Source: an uncultured Ruminococcus sp. (lineage in GTDB: Bacteria; Bacillota; Clostridia; Oscillospirales; Ruminococcaceae). From it: a stretch of DNA of 10,302 nt. The translations under genes were made by a program, and so were the position numbers. The notes beneath the pieces are model-generated. The model was not told the DNA's origin. It made no database searches and saw only the letters and a program-made list of their open reading frames with translations. Shown here piece by piece: positions 1-6,688 of this stretch (the stretch's first letter is position 1; every line of letters begins with the position of its first letter). The stretch covers positions 1-10,302 of the forward strand of contig CACYBC010000187.1 of the NCBI GenBank assembly GCA_902772615.1, given 5' to 3'.

Positions 1-803
1 CCTCCGCCGCCACCTCCGCCGGAGTATCCTCCGCCGCCGGATGATCCTTCGTAATGTGCTGTGCGCTTGGTCTCTATGAGAGTGCTGGCCATAAGGGGAC
101 CCATATCGAATCTCCTGCGGACCATCTCCTCGTAAGTCTGCACCTCATCCTCCTTCTTCATCCTGTTCCTCTGATTCGCAGCTATGAAGACCGCAACGAG
201 TGAGAACGCAACGGAGATCAGCGCATTTGAGATATGCTTCATCGGCTGAGGTATCTGGTTTCCGTCCAGGATCGCCGCTATCTGATCGAATGCTCTGACA
301 GCACAGCCGTAATAATCCTCGCGCCTTGCGTACAGATAGACATTGTCGGTGATGGTCTCCGCCCTGGCCTTGGTCACCGTGTCATATATCCTTCCGTCGG
401 AGAAGATGTAGATGTAGCGGTTGTACATATCTATCACGAATATGGTTCCGCTCTTCTTCCCGAACAGTTCGCGGTATCTTTCCCTTGCGTAATCAGCAGT
501 ATCTTTGGTATAGCCGCCGTTTGTTACGAACGCGGCGCCGCCGTACCTGGTAACGGGAAGCATGTGGGAGTACAGATCTTTCTCCTCCTCTTCTGTCAGG
601 AGATCTGCATCATCCCTGATCACTATGAGGTCTTCCGGCGAAACCACCGAAGAATCATATCCTGTTTCCGGAAGCAGTATGTCCAGGATCACAGGTATCA
701 CCATAACGGCTATGGCTATGACAAGAATGACGCGCCATGTCTTCCTGTTTACCTGACTGAGCCTCTCGATGAGGCTCTTCTTTTTCTCTTTCTTTTTAGC
801 CAT
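1..803 (-). CDS. TPM-domain membrane protein, YdjH-like (3' end cut by window edge)
   Basis: I translated this open frame by hand; 267 residues lie inside the window and the frame runs off the left edge. The N-terminus is very basic (MAKKKEKKK). A membrane segment follows at about residues 22-43, then a TPM domain at about 50-190 with GGAAFVTNGGYT, then SGTIFVIDMYNRYIYIFSDG. A second membrane segment lies near 205-222 and a cytosolic stretch follows. The last residues seen form a Gly-rich tail (GSSGGGGYSGGGGG), typical of YgcG/YdjH-like TPM proteins. The ATG shares one base with the upstream stop (TGATG), and AGGAGGTGA lies 9 bases before it, so the start is firm. TPM domains have been linked to photosystem repair and weak phosphatase activity in plants; in Bacillota the role is poorly known. 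Pairing with the zinc-ribbon gene suggests a membrane complex. The C-terminus cannot be judged. Confidence 0.85.
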   Translation of the reverse strand, partial: MAKKKEKKKSLIERLSQVNRKTWRVILVIAIAVMVIPVILDILLPETGYDSSVVSPEDLIVIRDDADLLTEEEEKDLYSHMLPVTRYGGAAFVTNGGYTKDTADYARERYRELFGKKSGTIFVIDMYNRYIYIFSDGRIYDTVTKARAETITDNVYLYARREDYYGCAVRAFDQIAAILDGNQIPQPMKHISNALISVAFSLVAVFIAANQRNRMKKEDEVQTYEEMVRRRFDMGPLMASTLIETKRTAHYEGSSGGGGYSGGGGGG

Positions 804-2380
804 CAGGCGTCACCTCCTCTCTCCTTTGTAAAGAGGGGAAGATCTCTCATGGTCAGTCTGTTCTGGGCTCTTACCACGTCGAAAGCCGTCCATACCGTCA
901 TGAGTATGGAGACGATGCCTGCCGCATAGCACAGCATATCGCTGTTGCGGTCTATGACTGTCACCGCGGCGCAGGCGAGCACCGCTGCCACAGGTTTTAT
1001 CAGTGTCAGGAACTTGTAGTGGAAAGGAGCTTTCCTTCTGCGGATCCTTATGTCAGATGAGACTTCGACTGCAGATTTCACGATCACATAGATGAAAAGG
1101 ATCACAGGCATGATCCCGACCATTATGACCGATTTGGAACCAAAGAACAGCGCCAGAAATATGCTCATGAGAAAAGCCACAAGACTGGTAAGAACGGTTC
1201 CGATGACCGACAGGACTTTTCTTCCGGTGCTCTTTACCTCTACCTTATCCGCATCCTCTCCGGTATATCCCGGGTCATCCAGGCGCTTTTTCTGCCTGTA
1301 AGTGTCATTCAGCAGCCTGTCCGCTGTAAAAAACACAACTACGGAGAGCAGCGATGCCAGCGTCATGAACCTGATGGGCGTTATGGTGAACAGCAGGTTC
1401 AGGAGCAGACAGACAGCACCGGCCAGTATCAGGCTTGCAGCCAGATACTTCCTGAAATCTATGGGGATATCCACCGCCAGTTCCCCTGTCTCACCGTTGA
1501 CCGCAGCATAGCTGATCTTGTCCCTGTTGCGGAACGAGAGGAACCAGGCGGGGAACAGAGCGGTCTTGGAGCTCTCCTCCACCTCGATCTCGTCAAGGAC
1601 ATCGGAGGACATCACGCTGACTCTCTCCGTCTTGACGCTGCCCTTCTTTCTGATGTCGCTGCGGGCTATAGCTCCGTATTTTGAGCCGTAGATGTCTGCG
1701 GGAACATCCGTGGCGTCGGCGTAGTATCCCGAAAGATACGGCAGCTGAAACTCCACCATGTCCTTGGCGCGGTAAGGACTCAAAGCCCTGCTCATGGAGT
1801 CGGGAAAGGATGCCGATGCATCCACGGGGATAAAATCGTAGTCTATCTCCGCAGGAGCCTCTATATCATATGTTCTCGTAACGTCATACTTCTTCCCGTC
1901 ATGGGTCTCCACTCTGGTGCTGCTGGCTCTGCCCTTATATATGCCCTTACCCGAGTATCTCAGCAGATGGAACGGCATGTAGATGCCGCGGAATTTCTCG
2001 ATGTTCTCCTCATCGCTCATCCAGTCAGGTGCAAGCAGGGTCTGGCTGATCCTTTCCTTGTATTTTCTGATCGCTGCTGCCCTCTTCACCTTGAACGGAA
2101 TGATGTAATCCGGTCTCTTTTCCTCCGCTATCCGGCTGTCAAGTACCAGTGACGAACCGCAGTAGCTGCAGAACGTTGCAACGGTGCTGTCGGTACTGAT
2201 TATCCTGGCGCCGCACTGACGGCAGACCAGTTCGTTTGCCTGATAAAGCCCTTTGCTTTCAAGGTAACTGTCATAATCCGCGACAGTTATGACACTGCCG
2301 CAGTATCCGCATCTGATATCCTGTCCGGACGGATCGAACTCAACCTCTCCCCCGCAGTGAGGACATCTCATAACAGTCAT
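803..2380 (-). CDS. Two-zinc-ribbon polytopic membrane protein, YdjG-like
   Basis: The 525-residue product opens with two zinc ribbons: Cys6/Cys9 with Cys24/Cys27, and Cys53/Cys56 with Cys71/Cys74. Databases often label such proteins TFIIB-type or primosome-like zinc-ribbon proteins, but no helicase motif is present. Residues 90-300 form a soluble region beginning DYIIPFKVKR and ending in an AWFLSFRNRDK-type strand, as in YdjG relatives. About six hydrophobic segments follow, near 312-332, 335-352, 389-413, 418-438, 462-477 and 482-500. The ribbons are therefore probably cytosolic and tethered to the membrane. GGGAGG lies 8 bases before the ATG; a second Met at residue 4 is an alternative start. 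It lies 21 bases after the isomerase gene and is coupled to the TPM gene. By analogy with the B. subtilis ydj genes it may act in membrane stress with an SPFH protein; that role is inferred. Confidence 0.85.
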   Translation of the reverse strand: MTVMRCPHCGGEVEFDPSGQDIRCGYCGSVITVADYDSYLESKGLYQANELVCRQCGARIISTDSTVATFCSYCGSSLVLDSRIAEEKRPDYIIPFKVKRAAAIRKYKERISQTLLAPDWMSDEENIEKFRGIYMPFHLLRYSGKGIYKGRASSTRVETHDGKKYDVTRTYDIEAPAEIDYDFIPVDASASFPDSMSRALSPYRAKDMVEFQLPYLSGYYADATDVPADIYGSKYGAIARSDIRKKGSVKTERVSVMSSDVLDEIEVEESSKTALFPAWFLSFRNRDKISYAAVNGETGELAVDIPIDFRKYLAASLILAGAVCLLLNLLFTITPIRFMTLASLLSVVVFFTADRLLNDTYRQKKRLDDPGYTGEDADKVEVKSTGRKVLSVIGTVLTSLVAFLMSIFLALFFGSKSVIMVGIMPVILFIYVIVKSAVEVSSDIRIRRRKAPFHYKFLTLIKPVAAVLACAAVTVIDRNSDMLCYAAGIVSILMTVWTAFDVVRAQNRLTMRDLPLFTKERGGDA

Positions 2381-2401
2381 TTGCCATACCTCCCGATCCG
2401 A

Positions 2402-3190
2402 TCAGTAGTCTTGCCTGTTTTCAAACACAGGGAGCACGTCCCTGATTATAGAGTCGAATCTCTCCGGGTCCCACGCGCTTCTTCCGATGAAGAGACCGTC
2501 TATGCCTTTTCTTGAAATGATATCGACGGCGTTTGAAGGATTCACGCTTCCCCCGTACAGCACGGGAACAGCGCTGCCGTTTTCGCCGAACATGTCTCTG
2601 AGAGCCGCTTTTATGACGCCGTGCATATCCTCCGCATAGGACGCGCTTGCCGGCACTCCCGACGTCCCTATTGCCCACACAGGTTCGTATGCGACCCACA
2701 GCTTACCCGACGCTTCTTCGGAACTGAGCACTCCTGCGGCGGCCCGCAGCTGCTTTATGACCGACGCTTCTGCAAGCCCGCTCTCCTTCTGTTCCGAGGT
2801 CTCGCCCACACATAGCAGCGATGTGAATCCGTGGTCAGCCGCACATTTGATCTTTTTCGCTTCATCTTCGTCAGTCTCGCGGAAGACATGTCTTCTCTCG
2901 GAATGTCCGATGAGCACGAACCTGACTCCTATCTCATCCAGCATCAGGGGAGAGATCTCACCGGTATACTGTCCCCTCTCCTCCCAGGCCATGTTCTGAG
3001 CCCCGATGCGGATCCGCCCTCCCACGGCTCTCGCGACCCGTTCGAGCGATGTATATGATGGGATGAAGAAGAACTCAAGCCTGTCGCGGATATCGCCGAT
3101 CAGCTCATCCATCCTGCGTATATACGCTTCCGCCTCTGCGGCGGTCTGGAACATCTTTGTGTTAGTTCCGATATACAGTCTCCGCTTCAC
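2402..3190 (-). CDS. tpiA: Triosephosphate isomerase-family protein, probably a divergent paralogue
   Basis: The 262-residue product matches the TIM-barrel isomerase family in length and order of motifs. Catalytic residues are present: Asn10 and Lys12, His96 in IGHSERR, Glu169 in AYEPVWAIGTSG (including the flexible loop 6), and YGGSVN at 212-217. Several signatures differ from glycolytic TIM. The first strand reads IGTNTKM rather than GNWKMN, and the phosphate loop reads GLFIGRSAWD rather than GALVGGASL. From memory of the family, GT..KM and GLF.GRSA are typical of the TIM paralogues that act on L-erythrulose 1-phosphate (EryH/LerI type), so the substrate may not be dihydroxyacetone phosphate. 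Translation starts at GTG, overlapping the preceding stop by 4 bp (GTGA); AGGA lies just upstream. No gap, pgk, eno or gpm gene is in view. Family membership is firm; the substrate is open. Confidence 0.9.
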   Translation of the reverse strand: MKRRLYIGTNTKMFQTAAEAEAYIRRMDELIGDIRDRLEFFFIPSYTSLERVARAVGGRIRIGAQNMAWEERGQYTGEISPLMLDEIGVRFVLIGHSERRHVFRETDEDEAKKIKCAADHGFTSLLCVGETSEQKESGLAEASVIKQLRAAAGVLSSEEASGKLWVAYEPVWAIGTSGVPASASYAEDMHGVIKAALRDMFGENGSAVPVLYGGSVNPSNAVDIISRKGIDGLFIGRSAWDPERFDSIIRDVLPVFENRQDY

Positions 3191-3942
3191 CGGTTCCTGA
3201 GCTCCTCGACCTTCTGGGCGATGGAGGGCTGCGCTTCCTCCATCATCTCCTGCCAGCCGTCTTCGTACTCGAACGCCAGATCCTCGGGATCCTCCTCAGA
3301 TATCCTCCTGCAGTATCCGTCCAGCATCGGGAAATCCTTCTCGTAACAGTGGAAGCTGTTGGCTCTGTGGGAATAGGTCCCGATCTCCACTCCGAGGCGG
3401 TCGGCTATCCTCTTCTGCAGCATTATGAGAGCGAAGGCGTTCATGAACGTGGCCTTGCACGCGTCATTCGACCTGAACATCACGACGCAGTCCAGCTTGT
3501 TGTTTCTGATAAAGAACTGCAGGTGCTGCAGGCATGCGGGATCATCGCTTCCCATATCGGTGCTGTTGTCCCTGACAAGGATGACGGCGCGGCGGCTCGA
3601 GGGATTTCTCCTGAGCTCATCCGCTATGAAACTGACCTGATCCAGAGGGCTGACCATCCTGTTGTGATATGTGTAGGTCCAGTTGCCTCTCTCTATCTCA
3701 AAATCCAGGATGCCGTCCAGCATCTCCTGACGGTACTGCTCGAGCTCTGTAGGCCCGCCGATGAACAGTTTGCTGATCATGGGCTCCCCGAGCGGTTCCT
3801 GGACCTGAAATGTCATGGACAGTTCCTTCTGTGTGGTGTTCCAGTCAGCACAGTCGGATATCTCCCCTTCATCCCTGAGCTTCATGAGAGCGTTGTGGTA
3901 CGCGTCCGGCAGTGTCCTTCCGAAGACAAGCGCTTCCTTCAT
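3187..3942 (-). CDS. thyA: Thymidylate synthase-family protein, short archaeal-like type
   Basis: The 251-residue product carries the thymidylate synthase core. Cys137 aligns with the catalytic Cys146 of E. coli ThyA. Arg117/Arg118 (SSRR), Arg157, Asp160, Asn168, His198 and Tyr200 fall at a constant offset of 9 from E. coli Arg126/127, Arg166, Asp169, Asn177, His207 and Tyr209. Asn at the 177 position favours dUMP over dCMP. The ends differ: the standard N-terminal phosphate-binding Arg segment and the C-terminal PVAI-type closing tail are absent. The stretch FRSNDACKATFMNAFAL resembles methanogen-type synthases. The likely reaction is dUMP to dTMP with methylene-tetrahydrofolate, but a dUMP hydroxymethylase is possible. 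It is the first gene of the minus operon; GGAGGG lies 7 bases before the ATG. No dihydrofolate reductase gene is adjacent. Confidence 0.82.
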   Translation of the reverse strand: MKEALVFGRTLPDAYHNALMKLRDEGEISDCADWNTTQKELSMTFQVQEPLGEPMISKLFIGGPTELEQYRQEMLDGILDFEIERGNWTYTYHNRMVSPLDQVSFIADELRRNPSSRRAVILVRDNSTDMGSDDPACLQHLQFFIRNNKLDCVVMFRSNDACKATFMNAFALIMLQKRIADRLGVEIGTYSHRANSFHCYEKDFPMLDGYCRRISEEDPEDLAFEYEDGWQEMMEEAQPSIAQKVEELRNR

Positions 3943-3979
3943 TGTATGTCCCTCCGATCATTCTCTTTATACCTAATAA

Positions 3980-3988
3980 ATAATAGCA
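3980..3988 (-). promoter_or_regulatory. Extended -10 promoter of the left operon
   Basis: Read on the minus strand, TGCTATTAT is an extended -10 element (TG, one base, TATTAT). No good -35 lies 16-18 bases upstream. Transcription would begin near 3973 and give a leader of about 30 bases carrying the GGAGGG ribosome site of the thymidylate synthase gene. Confidence 0.5.
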
Positions 3989-4040
3989 CAGTTGCCGCAT
4001 CAAACCTCACGCATTTTTACTGTCCGGCCTCCATTCCGTC

Positions 4041-4055
4041 ATTCTGCGGAAAATT
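4041..4055. promoter_or_regulatory. Weak CodY-box-like sequence
   Basis: ATTCTGCGGAAAATT matches the CodY consensus AATTTTCWGAAAATT at 11 of 15 positions; the right half is perfect and the left half poor. It lies about 35 bases upstream of the plus-strand -35 box, and CodY often controls amino acid importers in Bacillota. Four mismatches in AT-rich DNA can easily arise by chance. Confidence 0.15.
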
Positions 4056-4089
4056 TTACGTTTTTTTCGTCATTTTGCATCTTTACCTA

Positions 4090-4117
4090 TTGACTAAACA
4101 ATTTATGCGCGTATAAT
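4090..4117 (+). promoter_or_regulatory. Strong housekeeping promoter of the ABC importer operon
   Basis: TTGACT at 4090-4095 and a perfect TATAAT at 4112-4117 are separated by 16 bases. T-rich DNA just upstream (4060-4080) could act as an UP element. Transcription should start near 4124, leaving a leader of about 100 bases before the binding-protein gene. Confidence 0.8.
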
Positions 4118-4126
4118 TATGCGTGT

Positions 4127-4145
4127 TAAGTGTATTTTACACTTA
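4127..4145. promoter_or_regulatory. Perfect 19-bp palindrome at the transcription start, likely operator
   Basis: TAAGTGTATTTTACACTTA has 8-bp arms (4127-4134 and 4138-4145) around TTT. It begins ten bases after the -10 box and so covers the first transcribed bases, a usual place for a repressor site. I cannot assign it to a known regulator. As RNA it would form only a short AU-rich hairpin without a following T run, so attenuation is less likely. Confidence 0.5.
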
Positions 4146-4222
4146 TTTTATGCAACTTAACTGCATATTATGAATGATGGAAACGCATTTTATGCAGACT
4201 AAAAACTGGAAGGATCAGAAAA

Positions 4223-5254
4223 ATGAAAAAGGAATTCAAGAAACTCATCGCTTTACTGCTCAGTATCATGATGGTGTTCACGCTGGTCTCCTGCGGCAAG
4301 CCCTCGGAAGATCCTACACCCGAACCAGCTCCGTCTCCCGAACCTGACGGCGGCGATGAACCCGTGAAAGAAGAGTGGGTCTGGGAAGGCCCCAAGTACG
4401 AGGCGATCGCAGCAAATCCCGGAAAAGCCGTGAATTTCACACTTCCGGATGCCCCCACTGGCGTACTCGCAAAAGTGCTTGACAGCGGCAAGCTCGTCAT
4501 CGGCACATCGCCCGACTACCCCGCAGCCGAGTTCGTCGATCCTATCACCGGAGAGATCAAGGGAAATGAGATGCTTCTCGCCAAGTACATCGCCAACAGC
4601 CTCGGTGTTGAACTGGTGATCGAAGCCATGGACTTCAGCGGCGTCCTCATCGCAGTCGATACCGGCAAGGTCGACCTCGGGGTCTCCGGCTTCGGCTGGA
4701 AGGCAGACCGTGCAGAACTCTACGAGCTCTCAGCCGGGTATTCTGCTACATCAGATAACGAAGGCCACCACACCATCGTCGTAAGAGCTTCTGATCTTGA
4801 CAAATATAACTCACTCGCCGACTTCAGCGGCAAAGTAATAGACGCTCAGGCCAGTTCCCTGCAGCAGATGTACGTGGAAGACCAGATCCCCGATGCGGAT
4901 CTGCAGCTCATCACATCCCTCGATCAGGGCATCCTGGATCTTCTCGCGAACAAGGTCGACGCCATAGCACTCGACTCCACCACCGCAAAGAACTACGCTG
5001 AGAACTCCAACGGACAGATCGTATCGCTCTACGTTGAGAAGAAGATTGAATTCGACCTGTCGATATACGACGATTTCTCAGGCAACGTCATGGCAGCAAA
5101 GAAGGGCGAGACCCAGTTCATAGGAGTCATCAATGAGATCCTGGCGGAACTGCTTTCCACCGAGAACTATTATGAAGACAAAGGCCTCTACGCCTGCTAC
5201 TACTACGCGTCCTGCGACGAAGCCGGCATCCTGCCCGACGACGAAGAAGAATGA
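4223..5254 (+). CDS. Polar amino acid ABC transporter, lipoprotein substrate-binding protein
   Basis: The 343-residue product belongs to the family 3 solute-binding proteins (SBP_bac_3). A lipoprotein signal peptide ends in the lipobox LVSC, with Cys24 as the lipidation site. A Pro/Glu/Asp-rich linker follows (about 27-47), tethering the protein outside the membrane. The binding domain begins near residue 90 (LVIGTSPDYPAAEF), then GNEMLLAKYIANSLGVELV and VDLGVSGFGWKADRAE. The Arg in KADRAE matches the family residue that holds the ligand carboxylate. The usual SGMTxTxER is SGFGWKADR here, so the amine pocket may differ and the amino acid cannot be named. GGAAGGA lies 8 bases before the ATG. 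It is the first gene of the operon, 20 bases from the permease gene. Confidence 0.93.
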   Translation: MKKEFKKLIALLLSIMMVFTLVSCGKPSEDPTPEPAPSPEPDGGDEPVKEEWVWEGPKYEAIAANPGKAVNFTLPDAPTGVLAKVLDSGKLVIGTSPDYPAAEFVDPITGEIKGNEMLLAKYIANSLGVELVIEAMDFSGVLIAVDTGKVDLGVSGFGWKADRAELYELSAGYSATSDNEGHHTIVVRASDLDKYNSLADFSGKVIDAQASSLQQMYVEDQIPDADLQLITSLDQGILDLLANKVDAIALDSTTAKNYAENSNGQIVSLYVEKKIEFDLSIYDDFSGNVMAAKKGETQFIGVINEILAELLSTENYYEDKGLYACYYYASCDEAGILPDDEEE

Positions 5255-5274
5255 TCTTTTGAATGGAGATATAA

Positions 5275-5946
5275 ATGGGTCCCGGAATAATTGAGATATT
5301 CAAGCTTTATTATCCGATATTCCTCAAAGGCGCCGTCGGAACGCTCAAATACGCGGCCATCGCCGTCGGTTTCGGTTCCATACTGGGCACCATCATCGGA
5401 TTCATCCACCTGTCGAAGAACAAGATCCTGAGCACGGCTGCACAGCTCTACTCAACGGTCATCAGAGGCACGCCTCTGCTGGTACAGATGTACATAGGCT
5501 ACTACTTCCTGCCTATGGCCGTGCCGGCGCTGAACTTCCTCAGCAGAGAACAGTGTGTCGTACTGACGATGATACTTAACTCAAGCGCTTATGTGTCGGA
5601 GATCATCAGAGGAGGCATCGGCTCGGTGGATATCGGTCAGACTGAGGCCGCAAGGAGCCTAGGCATGAGTGCAGGACACACGATGACAAGGATCGTTCTG
5701 CCTCAGGCGCTGAAGGCGATCCTCCCCTCTCTCGGAAACGAGTACGTCTCCATGATCAAGGAGACGTCCCTTGCAGGTACATTTGCTTTGTACGAGCTGA
5801 CGTACACCAAGACGCTGCTCGCCAACAAATACCTGATCTGGCAGCCGCTGTTCATCATGGCGATCATTTACCTCGTGATGACGGTCGTACTGTCAGGGCT
5901 CGTAAGACTGCTTGAAAGGAGGCTCTCCGCAGGTGACAGGCAATAA
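5275..5946 (+). CDS. Polar amino acid ABC transporter, permease
   Basis: The 223-residue product is a HisM/GlnP-type membrane subunit. It has about five hydrophobic segments, near 22-45, 65-84, 92-110, 148-172 and 190-212. RGTPLLVQ at 64-71 is a hallmark of this family. The cytoplasmic EAA loop, which docks onto the ATPase, lies at about 124-145 (EAARSLGMS, then LPQA). Only one permease gene is present, so the channel is probably a homodimer. GGAG lies 6 bases before the ATG. Its 3' end holds the ribosome site and start of the ATPase gene. Confidence 0.95.
   Translation: MGPGIIEIFKLYYPIFLKGAVGTLKYAAIAVGFGSILGTIIGFIHLSKNKILSTAAQLYSTVIRGTPLLVQMYIGYYFLPMAVPALNFLSREQCVVLTMILNSSAYVSEIIRGGIGSVDIGQTEAARSLGMSAGHTMTRIVLPQALKAILPSLGNEYVSMIKETSLAGTFALYELTYTKTLLANKYLIWQPLFIMAIIYLVMTVVLSGLVRLLERRLSAGDRQ
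5915..5922 (+). promoter_or_regulatory. Ribosome binding site that fixes the ATPase start
   Basis: AAAGGAGG lies 10 bases before GTG 5933 and inside the permease coding region. A TTG at 5912 in the same frame lies upstream of this site and has no clear ribosome site of its own, so GTG 5933 is the better start. Confidence 0.75.
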
Positions 5947-6688
5947 TAACGAAGTGCTCATCAAGGTCGTTGACCTGCACAAATCATTCGGAAAACTTGA
6001 CGTCCTGAAGGGAGTCAACACCGAGATACACAGAGGCGAGGTCGTGTCCCTTATGGGACCCTCAGGCGGAGGCAAATCGACCTTCCTGCGCTGTCTCAAC
6101 CTTCTGGAGAAGCCGGAGAAAGGTTCCGTGTTCTTCGAAGGCGAAGACATAACCAAGATAAAAAAGCAGAAGGAACTGGACAAGATCCGTCAGAAGATCG
6201 GAATGGTCTTCCAGCAGTTCAATGTCTTCCCCCATCTGACGGCGCTGGACAACATCACTATCACCATGACCCTGGAGAAGAAGATCCCCAAGGAAGAGGC
6301 TGAGAAGACGGCCATGCAGTTGCTTGAGAAAGTCGGCATTCCGGACAAGGCGAACGAATATCCCGGAAAGCTGTCCGGAGGCCAGAAGCAGCGCCTCGCA
6401 ATAGTCAGGGCGATGGCCATGGAACCCGATGTGATGCTGTTCGACGAGCCCACCAGCGCGCTTGACCCCGAGATGGTCAAGGAGGTACTGATGGTCATCA
6501 AGCAGCTCGCTGACAGCGGCATGACCTGTGTCATAGTCACCCACGAGATGGGTTTCATCAAGGAAGTGTCCGACAGGATCCTCTTCATCGATGAGGGAAC
6601 GATCCTGGAGCAGGGCACTCCGGAAGAGATATTCAATAATCCGAAAAGCGAACGCGTTAAAGATTTCCTCGGAAAGGTCCTTTACTGA
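5933..6688 (+). CDS. Polar amino acid ABC transporter, ATP-binding protein
   Basis: From GTG 5933 the product is 251 residues, normal for GlnQ/HisP-type ATPases. In that numbering the Walker A box GPSGGGKST is at 42-50, the Q-loop glutamine in VFQQFN at 94-95, the signature LSGGQ at 147-151, Walker B VMLFDEP at 167-173 with the SALDP D-loop after it, and the switch histidine in VTHEM at 204. All catalytic elements are intact. It powers uptake by the permease and binding protein encoded just upstream. The gene overlaps the permease by 14 bp and shares one base (TGATG) with the next gene, so expression of all of them is probably coupled. A TTG start at 5912 would add seven residues (MKGGSPQ) that have no counterpart in the family. 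Confidence 0.95.
   Translation: MTGNNNEVLIKVVDLHKSFGKLDVLKGVNTEIHRGEVVSLMGPSGGGKSTFLRCLNLLEKPEKGSVFFEGEDITKIKKQKELDKIRQKIGMVFQQFNVFPHLTALDNITITMTLEKKIPKEEAEKTAMQLLEKVGIPDKANEYPGKLSGGQKQRLAIVRAMAMEPDVMLFDEPTSALDPEMVKEVLMVIKQLADSGMTCVIVTHEMGFIKEVSDRILFIDEGTILEQGTPEEIFNNPKSERVKDFLGKVLY

Noticed and set aside
1..50. Repeated CCGCC-rich DNA at the left edge as a DNA repeat element
   Set aside because: Read on the minus strand it encodes the Gly-rich tail expected for a TPM protein, so coding explains the repetition.
803..2380. PriA-like helicase or TFIIB-like transcription factor for the zinc-ribbon protein
   Set aside because: Only the zinc ribbons match; there is no Walker motif or cyclin fold, and the C-terminal half is membrane-spanning.
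3349..4116. 255-codon plus-strand frame over the thymidylate synthase gene
   Set aside because: It is antisense to a gene with a fully aligned active site, and its 3' part is AT-rich intergenic DNA.
4170..4202. Ten-codon open frame (MNDGNAFYAD) in the importer leader
   Set aside because: No ribosome site precedes its ATG, no run of one amino acid suggests attenuation, and no paired terminator hairpins follow.
6062..6544. 160-codon minus-strand frame within the ATPase gene
   Set aside because: Antisense to the Walker A to H-loop region; the low-complexity Leu-rich product reflects codon bias of the real gene.
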